A stretch of 5,291 nt of DNA, from the NCBI GenBank assembly GCA_023434665.1, contig JAEYSM010000057.1, forward strand, positions 1-5,291, read 5' to 3'. This DNA comes from Bacteroidota bacterium. GTDB taxonomy: Bacteria > Bacteroidota > Bacteroidia > Bacteroidales > Lentimicrobiaceae. Below are positions 1-5,291 of this stretch, piece by piece. The translations under genes were made by a program, and so were the position numbers. The notes beneath the pieces are model-generated. The model had not been told where the DNA came from, searched no databases, and was given only the letters and a program-made list of their open reading frames with translations. Numbering within the stretch: the first letter of the stretch is position 1; every line of letters starts with the position of its first letter.

Positions 1-127
1 CCAAAATTAGAAATTTATTGATAATTCCAAATGAAAAGAATAAAAATATCTGACATAACAGAACACTCAACCTTTGAACCCTAGAATGAAGGTTCCTTCC
101 CGCGGTAGAATTCAGAATTACAGATAT
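1..127. other. Non-coding region downstream of the large gene
   Basis: 127 bases beyond the TAA stop of the minus-strand gene. The best inverted repeats are weak: AACCTT/AAGGTT (69-74 with 89-94) and GAACC/GGTTC (76-80 with 91-95), mutually exclusive, with loops of 10-14 bases. An A-rich plus-strand run at 29-46 (T-rich in the transcript) is too distant to form a convincing intrinsic terminator with them. No gene start or end can be supported here. Confidence 0.5.
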
Positions 128-3100
128 TTAATTAAATACAATTTTTTTCACTACCTGATAACCATCAGAACTTATTATTCGAAGTATATAAATACCTTTT
201 CCAAAATGTTTAAGTGCAACTTCTTCCTTATGAGTATTTCCTTGACCCATGATGAAAGATCGGCTTAATATATTGGATCCCATTGGATTAAAAATATCCA
301 ATGCTACTTTTCCGGAATATCCAGTCATATTTACACTAAAAAAGCCATCGGCACTTGGGTTAGGATATACTGTAAGTTGATCTTCTCTATTTGATTCTTC
401 AATTCCATAACTACAATTCTGGAAAGTGAAAAAAATCTTGATAGAAGATTCGGCATAGCAGCCATTTTGAGGATTAGTTACTTTAACAGTATGAAATTGC
501 TCATCATAAATGATTCCTGATGTTCCTATTGCATTTGTCTGGCTTATTGAGCCATCGCTCCACAGGTAGTTAAATCCAGGATTTCCTGCATCGATAATAA
601 CTTCGTCGAATACACACGCACCAATCTCAAAAGGGTTTTGATCATTTAATACTACAATTCTGGGATCATTTTGAGGAATGAGATTAACAGGAGGTAACTG
701 ATTAACTTTAACTTGTACACTATCCTCCACAGGATGGAATCCATCATCAACTACTAAATAGTAGGTGGTATTTACATGAGGAGTAATGAAAGGTTCGGCC
801 TCTGTGGAAGAGAATCCCGTCGGAATAGAGTACCATTGATAAGTGTATTCCCCAGATCCACCATAAGGTAATGCTTTTAATTGTGTAGTTTCATTCCGGC
901 AAATAACCGGTTTTAAAACCGTTGGATTAATACCTAATGGTCCCCCGGCAATACTGATTGTAATCTCATCATTGCCAGTACAACCTCTTGAATCGGTGGC
1001 TTCTACCTGAAAGCTTGTTGAAGTAAAAATGTAATTCGTCTGGGTAGATTGACTATTAGGTAAAACAACCATATCTGGGGGACTCCATGCATATTGATAA
1101 GGCGGCAAACCTCCATTGACAGCGGCATATAAGATTGTTGTCGTACCGTGGGGAATTGTCTTATCAGCACCTGCATCCGGAACCGGACTTGGATGAACAG
1201 TCACAGTAACCTGCGATTCAAATGAATTATAACCATCCCACACTTCAAGAAAATAAGTTGTTGTTGTGATAGGATTTACAGTAGGATCCTGAATACTTGA
1301 TGTAAATCCCGGCGGATCAGATGTCCATGTGTAAATATAACTTTCAGGGCCTGCACCTCCAGAAGGAGTAGAATTCAGAAGTGAGTTTGCTCCTGAACAC
1401 ACTGCACCAGGCATTGCAATGATGGTACATGACAATGGTCCACCGGTTACATTGACTGTTAGATCATCAAAGTTCTGGCATTGATTCAGATCAATAGCTG
1501 TTAATAAGAAATCAGTAGAACTTTGAAGTGCAACAGTAATTGGGTTCAGAATAATGGGATTATCAAGCAGATTTGATGGAGTCCATAGATATGTGTGGGT
1601 TCCGGATCCTCCTGAAACTATCCCGTTTAATTGAGTAGTTGTTCCATGCCCAATTGTCTGGTCATTCCCTGCATTTACATCCGGAACAGGCTTAATCAGA
1701 AGTGAAAATGTTTTATCTTCATAACATTGACCATTCGTTCCTACTGTCAAATTTACTTGATAAGTGCCTGACGTCTGATAAACATGTGTTGGATTTTTAA
1801 TGTTTGCATGTGGTGTTCCATCTCCAAAGTCCCAATCCCATGATGTAATACTACCACTTGCAACGGTACTCTGGTCATAGAATTGTGTAGTTTGAGTTTC
1901 GCAGGGATTTGCAGTATTCATTGCAACAACAGGCATAGGATTCACTGTTACAATAATATTATACGTATTGGATGAGAAACCATCATACAGTAATAAATGA
2001 TAGGTTGTAGTCACCTCAGGTTGTACCAACGGGTCTTCAATATTTGAGGTAAATCCTGAAGGTGTTGAGGTCCAAGAATATGTATAGTTCCCACTTCCAC
2101 CGACAGGGGTTGCATTTAGCTGGGTACTACTTCCTCTGCAAATAACAGACGGACTTGCAACAATAGTGCAACCTAGTGGTAATCCTGATACTATAACTGA
2201 CATGTCATCGGATTTTGAGCATCCTTTTATATCAGTAGCTTGAAGTGTAAATACAGTGGTCTGGGTAAGTATTACAGTCATAGGATTTAAAATCGTCGGG
2301 TTAGTTACCTTATTTCCAGGTGACCATAAATAGGTGAGCGCACCTGTTCCACCGGATGCTGATCCATTAAGTTGGGTTGCTGTACCTGAAGGTATTGTTA
2401 TATTACTTCCTGCTGAGACAATAGGTTTGGGATTGACCGTAACGGTAACTTGCCCGTTAAAGTCACTATATCCGTCATTTAAGTGCAAAAAGTAAGTTGT
2501 TGTTACCGCAGGCGATACAGAAGGGTTTTGGACATTAGAGTTAAAGCCGGGAGGATTAGATGTCCACGTAAATGTATAGTTCCCTGGACCTGCCCCTCCT
2601 GATGGTGATGCATTCAATTGTGATGTTCCACCTGAACAAATTTCAGGAGGATTAGCTGTAATGATACATGATAACTGCCCTCCTGTTATTGATACAATAA
2701 CCTGGTCGGAGTTATTACACCCCGCTTGGTCCGTTACAATCAGAGTAAATTGAGTGGTGGTTGTCAGGTTTACAGTGGTTGGATCAATTACAGTAGGATT
2801 AACCAATAGATTAGCTGGTTGCCATTGGTAAGTTAAGGTTCCGGAACCTGAAGCTGTACCATCCAGTTGTGTATTTGTTCCATATGGAATTGAAATATCT
2901 GCACCCGCAGAAACCACTGGTGAATTACCAACTATAATTGACTGTACGGTTGAAGATGAACAGCCATTATTGCTAACTACAGTCAGACATACCTGATAAG
3001 TGCCTGAAAGAGCATAAATATGGAAGGGATTTTGCTGTGTAGAATGAGCCGACCCATCCCCGAAATCCCAATCCCATGATACAATTGACCCCTGAGTTAT

Positions 3101-4618
3101 TGTACTGAGATCAGTAAATTGTGTCTCCATTCCGGAACAGGCATTTTGAGTTGAAAACGAAACAACAGCTGAAGGGAATATAGTCGCTGTTACTGAACCA
3201 CTGACATTGCCACTACAGGCAATGTTACTTATAGAAGCAAGTGTATAAGTGGATGTCGTTGTAGGATTAACAGTAAAAGTATGGGGACTATTTATTTGGT
3301 TGAGAATTATTGGATTTCCACTGGATGAATATACTACAGCATCAAAAGGACCTATCCCGGTTGCAGTAATAGTAAGCGGCACATTACTTCCGGAGCATCC
3401 CGAACCTCCTCCAGTTAGAACTCCTGTTGGTGGTTCATATACAAAAACTTCTGTCGTGGTGGGTGTACTTGTGTTACCACCTACAGTAATTGTTAAAGTG
3501 TAGACACCAGCATGACTGTATTGAGCATTTGGGATAATCGGATTTTGCAGATTACTTGAAAACCCATTAGGACCTGTCCAATTATAAATAGCTCCCGGGG
3601 CATCAGCTGCAGTTAATAGAATAGTTTCACCAAGACAAACAGGTGAATTGCTAGAAGCAGGCGGAGGTAGGATTGAACAATCGGTGGTTCCTTCGCCTGC
3701 TGTCTTTTCGAAGGTAATGTTACCTTCAGCATTAGCATAATTGGTTATTAGAAGTATATAATACTGACCGGCTTGTCCACCATCAATATGAGCATGTTCA
3801 ATATTGCTGGATGAATAACTGCAATCATGAAGATTACCTGAAGGATAGAAATTTGGAGAAGTTGTGTTGCTTGGACAAGAAGAGCAGTCTGCTGTCAGCT
3901 GACCATTGCATGGAGTCACTGGATCAGCATAAGGACCCCATAGTGCAAAATCAATATCAAGATTATTTCCATTGGTTCTTATTCCAACCATTCTAATAGT
4001 TATATCACCCGGTTGTTGAATCTTCATATGATACCACACCGGGTTCGGTCGGGTCGTCAAACAACCATAGTTTGGGCCCGTTTCTCCAATACCAGAACCA
4101 ACGCCTGCAGGAAAGGAATATATTGTTCCTGTACAAAATGGTGATGATTGATAACAGGAATCATTTTCGGTATCTGTCCTGATATTTCTGTTCAAAATAT
4201 TTTCTAGCTGTTCTGAGCCATAAAGTTCATAACACGAAGAAATCAGAGCTCCCTGCGTTTCTTTGTCATACGTGTTTGATAAGGTTTTACTCTTGTCCCA
4301 TGCCTTCTCAACTAAGTGATATATCTCATCAACTGAAAGCAAATCGGAAGAAACATTAATTGTACCAGGAATATTAACCTGACAATTAATACCTGAAGCA
4401 GAAACAACTTCATGATAAAGCCAAAGTTTAGTGAAGTAATTATCAATCTCCCAAAAATCAATTTCAATTCTATCGGGAAATGTTCTAGTTATAAGATCCT
4501 TATCCTGTGAATGTTGTATTACATACCTGCTGTATTCCTGAGAAAATGTTTTAAGTGGATTAAAAATAATAACCAGTATACACAAAGTGGAGAAATGGAT
4601 AATGGACTTCTTTACCAT
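128..4618 (-). CDS. Large secreted multidomain PKD/Ig-like protein with T9SS type A sorting domain
   Basis: A complete 1496-residue protein, probably exported by Sec and then moved across the outer membrane by the type IX secretion system. Residues 1-26 form a signal peptide (KK, a hydrophobic core, likely cleavage after TFS). Then come an unassigned region (27-152), a PPC-like beta-sandwich (about 153-316), an Ig-like domain (317-395), a SprB-like repeat domain (396-481), a tandem block of ten PKD-like domains (482-1306), a last Ig-like domain (about 1310-1402, with NYLWSDGS) and the T9SS tail (1414-1496). WDWDFGDG, the PKD signature, occurs at 515 and 927. No protease, glycosidase or other catalytic motif is visible, so an adhesin or scaffold role is inferred rather than shown. 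The start is firm: it opens directly into the signal peptide, and no other Met precedes the hydrophobic core. There is no Shine-Dalgarno sequence, as is usual in this phylum. The frame is intact with no sign of decay. No specific gene name can be assigned. Confidence 0.95.
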   Translation of the reverse strand: MVKKSIIHFSTLCILVIIFNPLKTFSQEYSRYVIQHSQDKDLITRTFPDRIEIDFWEIDNYFTKLWLYHEVVSASGINCQVNIPGTINVSSDLLSVDEIYHLVEKAWDKSKTLSNTYDKETQGALISSCYELYGSEQLENILNRNIRTDTENDSCYQSSPFCTGTIYSFPAGVGSGIGETGPNYGCLTTRPNPVWYHMKIQQPGDITIRMVGIRTNGNNLDIDFALWGPYADPVTPCNGQLTADCSSCPSNTTSPNFYPSGNLHDCSYSSSNIEHAHIDGGQAGQYYILLITNYANAEGNITFEKTAGEGTTDCSILPPPASSNSPVCLGETILLTAADAPGAIYNWTGPNGFSSNLQNPIIPNAQYSHAGVYTLTITVGGNTSTPTTTEVFVYEPPTGVLTGGGSGCSGSNVPLTITATGIGPFDAVVYSSSGNPIILNQINSPHTFTVNPTTTSTYTLASISNIACSGNVSGSVTATIFPSAVVSFSTQNACSGMETQFTDLSTITQGSIVSWDWDFGDGSAHSTQQNPFHIYALSGTYQVCLTVVSNNGCSSSTVQSIIVGNSPVVSAGADISIPYGTNTQLDGTASGSGTLTYQWQPANLLVNPTVIDPTTVNLTTTTQFTLIVTDQAGCNNSDQVIVSITGGQLSCIITANPPEICSGGTSQLNASPSGGAGPGNYTFTWTSNPPGFNSNVQNPSVSPAVTTTYFLHLNDGYSDFNGQVTVTVNPKPIVSAGSNITIPSGTATQLNGSASGGTGALTYLWSPGNKVTNPTILNPMTVILTQTTVFTLQATDIKGCSKSDDMSVIVSGLPLGCTIVASPSVICRGSSTQLNATPVGGSGNYTYSWTSTPSGFTSNIEDPLVQPEVTTTYHLLLYDGFSSNTYNIIVTVNPMPVVAMNTANPCETQTTQFYDQSTVASGSITSWDWDFGDGTPHANIKNPTHVYQTSGTYQVNLTVGTNGQCYEDKTFSLLIKPVPDVNAGNDQTIGHGTTTQLNGIVSGGSGTHTYLWTPSNLLDNPIILNPITVALQSSTDFLLTAIDLNQCQNFDDLTVNVTGGPLSCTIIAMPGAVCSGANSLLNSTPSGGAGPESYIYTWTSDPPGFTSSIQDPTVNPITTTTYFLEVWDGYNSFESQVTVTVHPSPVPDAGADKTIPHGTTTILYAAVNGGLPPYQYAWSPPDMVVLPNSQSTQTNYIFTSTSFQVEATDSRGCTGNDEITISIAGGPLGINPTVLKPVICRNETTQLKALPYGGSGEYTYQWYSIPTGFSSTEAEPFITPHVNTTYYLVVDDGFHPVEDSVQVKVNQLPPVNLIPQNDPRIVVLNDQNPFEIGACVFDEVIIDAGNPGFNYLWSDGSISQTNAIGTSGIIYDEQFHTVKVTNPQNGCYAESSIKIFFTFQNCSYGIEESNREDQLTVYPNPSADGFFSVNMTGYSGKVALDIFNPMGSNILSRSFIMGQGNTHKEEVALKHFGKGIYILRIISSDGYQVVKKIVFN
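131..379 (-). other. T9SS type A C-terminal sorting domain (residues 1414-1496)
   Basis: The last 83 residues have the hallmarks of the type A C-terminal sorting signal: the opening QLTVYPNPSADGFFSV, a middle strand VALDIFNPMGSNI, GKGIYILRI, and the terminal basic and hydrophobic KKIVFN. In known T9SS substrates this domain directs passage through the outer-membrane translocon and is usually cleaved, with the protein then attached to anionic lipopolysaccharide or released. It follows a final Ig-like domain (about 1310-1402) containing DAGNPGFNYLWSDGS, a common companion just ahead of such tails. This is the strongest evidence that the organism is a T9SS-bearing member of Bacteroidota. Confidence 0.93.
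701..1939 (-). repeat. Five-domain repeat block, copy 2 (PKD-A-B-A-B, residues 894-1306)
   Basis: The domain order and register match copy 1 at a constant offset of 412-413 residues: WDWDFGDG at 927 (515+412), the A3 AGND at 983 (571+412), the B3 Cys1064 (651+413), the A4 Ala1149 (736+413) and the B4 CR at 1240 (827+413). B3 shares the SGGAGP insertion, DPPGF and DGY with B1. B4 shares ICR, the shorter GGSG(N/E)YTY loop and DGF with B2. Exact 14-nt DNA matches to copy 1 lie at 1831-1844 (with 3067-3080) and 1758-1771 (with 2994-3007), both 1236 bases apart. A4 and B4 are the most divergent members, and B4 has lost its first cysteine. Confidence 0.8.
1940..3175 (-). repeat. Five-domain repeat block, copy 1 (PKD-A-B-A-B, residues 482-893)
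   Basis: Order: a canonical PKD domain (482-565, WDWDFGDG at 515); A1 (566-647, pattern SAGxD..IP.GT.TQL.G..SG); B1 (648-730, C...ANPPEICSGG...SGGAGP...TWTSNPPGF...DGY); A2 (731-814); and B2 (815-893, ICRGS...GGSGNYTYSW...DGF). All are predicted beta-sandwiches of about 80 residues. The A and B types alternate with a two-to-three-residue junction (GGQLSC, GLPLGC), so A-B behaves as one unit of about 165 residues (A1 Ala571 corresponds to A2 Ala736). The block is followed directly by copy 2. The DNA coding for WDWD-F and for SGTYQV keeps exact 14-nt matches to copy 2. Confidence 0.8.
3671..4162 (-). other. PPC-like beta-sandwich domain (residues about 153-316)
   Basis: This segment matches a module that recurs in large Bacteroidota secreted proteins. 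It opens with CYQSSPFCTGTIYSFPAG, continues through GPNYGCL, PNPVWYHMKI and the QPGDITI strand, then DIDFALWGPY, DCSYSSSNIEHAHI and GQYYILLITNYAN, and closes with GNITFEKTAGEGTTDCSI. The pattern (a Trp-Tyr strand, a D-x-DF-x-LWGP strand, a G-x-YY-x-LL-x-TN strand) resembles the bacterial pre-peptidase C-terminal (PPC) fold. Many cysteines (155, 162, 186, 237, 245, 248, 266, 314) suggest disulfide stabilisation outside the cell. In other proteins such modules are accessory, with proposed binding or stabilising roles. The specific ligand is unknown. Confidence 0.75.
4163..4540 (-). other. Unassigned N-terminal region of the large protein (residues 27-152)
   Basis: This stretch lies between the signal peptide and the PPC-like domain and differs from the rest of the protein. 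It is richer in charged and aromatic residues (for example FWEIDNYFTKLWLYHE around 55-70) and looks partly helical, notably around residues 93-114 and 121-144. It lacks the Gly/Thr/Pro/Ser-rich beta-repeat character seen downstream. I do not recognise the family. It contains Cys79 and Cys129. It could be a small mixed alpha/beta domain or a lineage-specific N-terminal module. Confidence 0.5.
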
Positions 4619-4719
4619 ATAAGTTTTATTATAATAAATGATCTATACTTCCAGCTAAAGGTGTTTCTCATACCTTCAGACATCAATTAGTAGTATAGTA
4701 AAGGCAGGGTAGTAAAGCC

Positions 4720-4742
4720 ACGCACCAATGTTATTTGTGCGT
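4720..4742. promoter_or_regulatory. 23-nt inverted repeat in the presumed leader of the large gene
   Basis: Plus-strand arms acgcaccaat (4720-4729) and atttgtgcgt (4733-4742) pair over 10 positions with a single mismatch (4726 against 4736) and a 3-nt loop. It begins only a few bases downstream of the predicted transcription start for the minus-strand gene, so it could be a hairpin at the 5' end of the mRNA or a DNA operator. No T-run follows it on either strand, which argues against a terminator. Confidence 0.5.
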
Positions 4743-4753
4743 TCACGAATTTT

Positions 4754-4761
4754 CAAATATA
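4754..4761 (-). promoter_or_regulatory. Candidate -7 promoter box for the large gene (TATATTTG)
   Basis: On the minus strand this reads TATATTTG, a perfect match to the Bacteroidota sigma factor -7 consensus TAnnTTTG. No good TTG (-33) element sits at the usual 19-21 base spacing; the nearest TTG is about 30 bases upstream. If used, transcription would start near 4748 and give an untranslated leader of about 130 bases before the ATG at 4618. Confidence 0.45.
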
Positions 4762-4881
4762 AGTAGAAAGTGAATGATTATACCGACAGCGCAATAAATT
4801 TTTATTTATAGATTCTATTAAAGAATTGCCTAAACTTTCAATTTACTCTCAATAGTGTACCTTCTTGCTTCCCTTTGGATT

Positions 4882-4901
4882 ATGTTTTAAATTTAAAACA
4901 T
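4882..4901. promoter_or_regulatory. 20-bp perfect palindrome, candidate operator
   Basis: The half-site ATGTTTTAAA (4882-4891) is followed directly by its exact reverse complement (4892-4901). It lies 67 bases upstream of the lipoprotein ATG and about 30 bases upstream of its likely -7 box, where a dimeric regulator could act. All but two of its 20 positions are A or T, so chance is possible, but a 10-bp perfect arm is unusual even in AT-rich DNA. Confidence 0.4.
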
Positions 4902-4928
4902 CTTAGCCGATACTTAATCAATAATTGT

Positions 4929-4946
4929 TACGTTTTGTTATCTTTA
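4929..4946 (+). promoter_or_regulatory. Candidate -7 promoter boxes for the lipoprotein gene
   Basis: Two overlapping-distance candidates each match five of the six fixed positions of TAnnTTTG: TACGTTTT (4929-4936, followed by G) and TATCTTTA (4939-4946). Neither has a TTG at a convincing -33 distance. Either would give a short leader of roughly 15-30 bases before the ATG at 4969. No Shine-Dalgarno sequence is seen. Confidence 0.3.
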
Positions 4947-4968
4947 CAACTAATTAATGATTCCAACC

Positions 4969-5291
4969 ATGAGCCGATTATTATTATTATTCCTTTGTTC
5001 TTTATTCTTAATATTTATTTCATGTCAAAAAGAAAATACTAATTCGGAGAATCATCTTCCTAAAGCTGTATTCTCAACAAATCCGGAAAGAGCGGAGCCA
5101 AGTCAGGAAATTCTTTTCGATGCGAATGAGTCTTTTGATAATGAAGACCCTTTGAACGCTCTTGAAGTTGCATGGTCATGGACTGAAAACGGCAGCTTTT
5201 CTCCTTACTCTTTCGAAAAGACGGCAATAAACTCGTATGATCAGGTTGGTATTTATTTTCCCAGAATGGTGATTCGCGACACTTATCCTTT
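4969..5291 (+). CDS. PKD-domain lipoprotein, 5' part (runs off the window)
   Basis: An open frame of 107 codons continues past the right edge with no stop. Residues 1-18 are a short signal peptide (MSR, then a Leu/Phe/Ile-rich core) ending in FIS before Cys19, a plausible lipobox. The mature protein would begin CQKEN, followed by a flexible Asn/Ser/Glu-rich linker to about residue 31. Residues 32-107 fit a PKD-like fold: KAVFSTNP, ILFDANESFDNED (compare the PKD F-D-A-S-x-S-x-D loop), WSW in place of WDW, and YDQVGIYFPRMVIRD in place of Y-x-x-x-G-x-Y-x-V-x-L-x-V-x-D. It is probably an envelope lipoprotein, perhaps surface exposed; nothing more specific can be said. An in-frame ATG at 4957 would add MIPT. 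The 4969 start is preferred because it places Ser-Arg directly before the hydrophobic core. It is divergent from the large T9SS substrate gene. Confidence 0.85.
   Translation, partial: MSRLLLLFLCSLFLIFISCQKENTNSENHLPKAVFSTNPERAEPSQEILFDANESFDNEDPLNALEVAWSWTENGSFSPYSFEKTAINSYDQVGIYFPRMVIRDTYP
5023..5037 (+). other. Lipidation cysteine and possible surface-export signal (CQKEN)
   Basis: Codons for Cys19-Gln-Lys-Glu-Asn. In Capnocytophaga a lipoprotein export signal close to QKDDE directly after the +1 cysteine sends lipoproteins to the cell surface. QKEN keeps the Gln-Lys and first acidic positions. This suggests, but does not prove, surface display. The signal varies between genera, and here only one acidic residue follows the Lys. 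Confidence 0.5.

Larger units (their letters stand above)
4619..4968. other. Divergent intergenic region
   Basis: 350 bases between the starts of two divergent genes, AT-rich, with no open frame worth calling. It holds the candidate -7 boxes for both genes, the 23-nt dyad at 4720-4742 and the 20-bp palindrome at 4882-4901. Two short direct repeats of TAGTAAAG lie at 4696-4703 and 4710-4717, beside the dyad. I see no tRNA, riboswitch or small RNA that I can support. Confidence 0.7.

Noticed and set aside
69..95. Possible terminator hairpin after the large gene
   Set aside because: Stems of only 5-6 bp, loops of 10-14 bases, competing pairings, and no T-run directly after the stem in the transcript direction.
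74..268. Plus-strand open frame of 64 codons at the left end
   Set aside because: It overlaps the coding region of the T9SS tail in antisense, has no recognisable protein features, and the opposite strand carries clear family motifs.
701..3175. Possible CRISPR-like or mobile repeat array, given the regular spacing of similar sequence
   Set aside because: The repeats are in-frame protein domains that differ strongly at the DNA level apart from short matches, with continuous coding and no spacer structure, inverted ends or transposase.
3249..3503. Plus-strand open frame of 84 codons
   Set aside because: Antisense shadow of the SprB-like and Ig-like part of the large gene. Its Val/Pro-rich product mirrors Thr/Gly-rich codons on the other strand.
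3811..3996. Plus-strand open frame of 61 codons
   Set aside because: Antisense to the PPC-like domain; there is no promoter or family similarity, and the minus-strand frame is plainly the real one.
128..4618. Enzyme such as a protease or glycosidase fused to PKD domains
   Set aside because: PKD and T9SS tails often accompany enzymes, but no catalytic motif (for example HExxH, or a serine-protease or glycosidase signature) is visible anywhere in the 1496 residues.
4793..4806. AATAAA/TTTATT inverted repeat in the intergenic region
   Set aside because: Six A/T pairs around a 2-base centre in a long AT-rich stretch; expected by chance.

Overview
The window looks like a piece of a Bacteroidota chromosome (Flavobacteriia/Bacteroidia-type organism). 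Four things point that way: a very large secreted protein ending in a type A sorting domain of the type IX secretion system (T9SS), a lipoprotein whose mature start resembles the Bacteroidota surface-export signal, a perfect Bacteroidota -7 promoter box (TAnnTTTG), and AT-rich intergenic DNA with no recognisable Shine-Dalgarno sequences.

Layout. Positions 1-127 are a short non-coding stretch downstream of the main gene. Positions 128-4618 (minus strand) hold one gene for a 1496-residue secreted mosaic protein: signal peptide, an unassigned N-terminal region, a PPC-like beta-sandwich, a chain of Ig-like and PKD-like beta domains, and the T9SS tail. It has no recognisable catalytic domain, so a surface or released adhesin/scaffold role is the most reasonable inference. 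Positions 4619-4968 are a 350-base divergent intergenic region with a candidate promoter for each side and two inverted repeats: a 23-nt dyad in the presumed leader of the big gene, and a 20-bp perfect palindrome close to the lipoprotein promoter. From 4969 (plus strand) to the window edge runs the 5' part of a lipoprotein gene with a PKD-type domain.

The most interesting internal feature is that the middle of the big protein is not a random string of beta domains. It is a five-domain block (PKD-A-B-A-B, about 412 residues) present twice in a row, and each block contains a smaller duplicated A-B pair of about 165 residues. Subtype-specific residues and short exact DNA matches at the same spacing support this nested history.

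The two divergent genes both encode envelope proteins with PKD-type domains and may share control, but joint function is only an inference. I see no RNA genes, mobile elements, CRISPR arrays or defence genes, and no clearly new system. The gene-level content is typical of Bacteroidota surface proteins.
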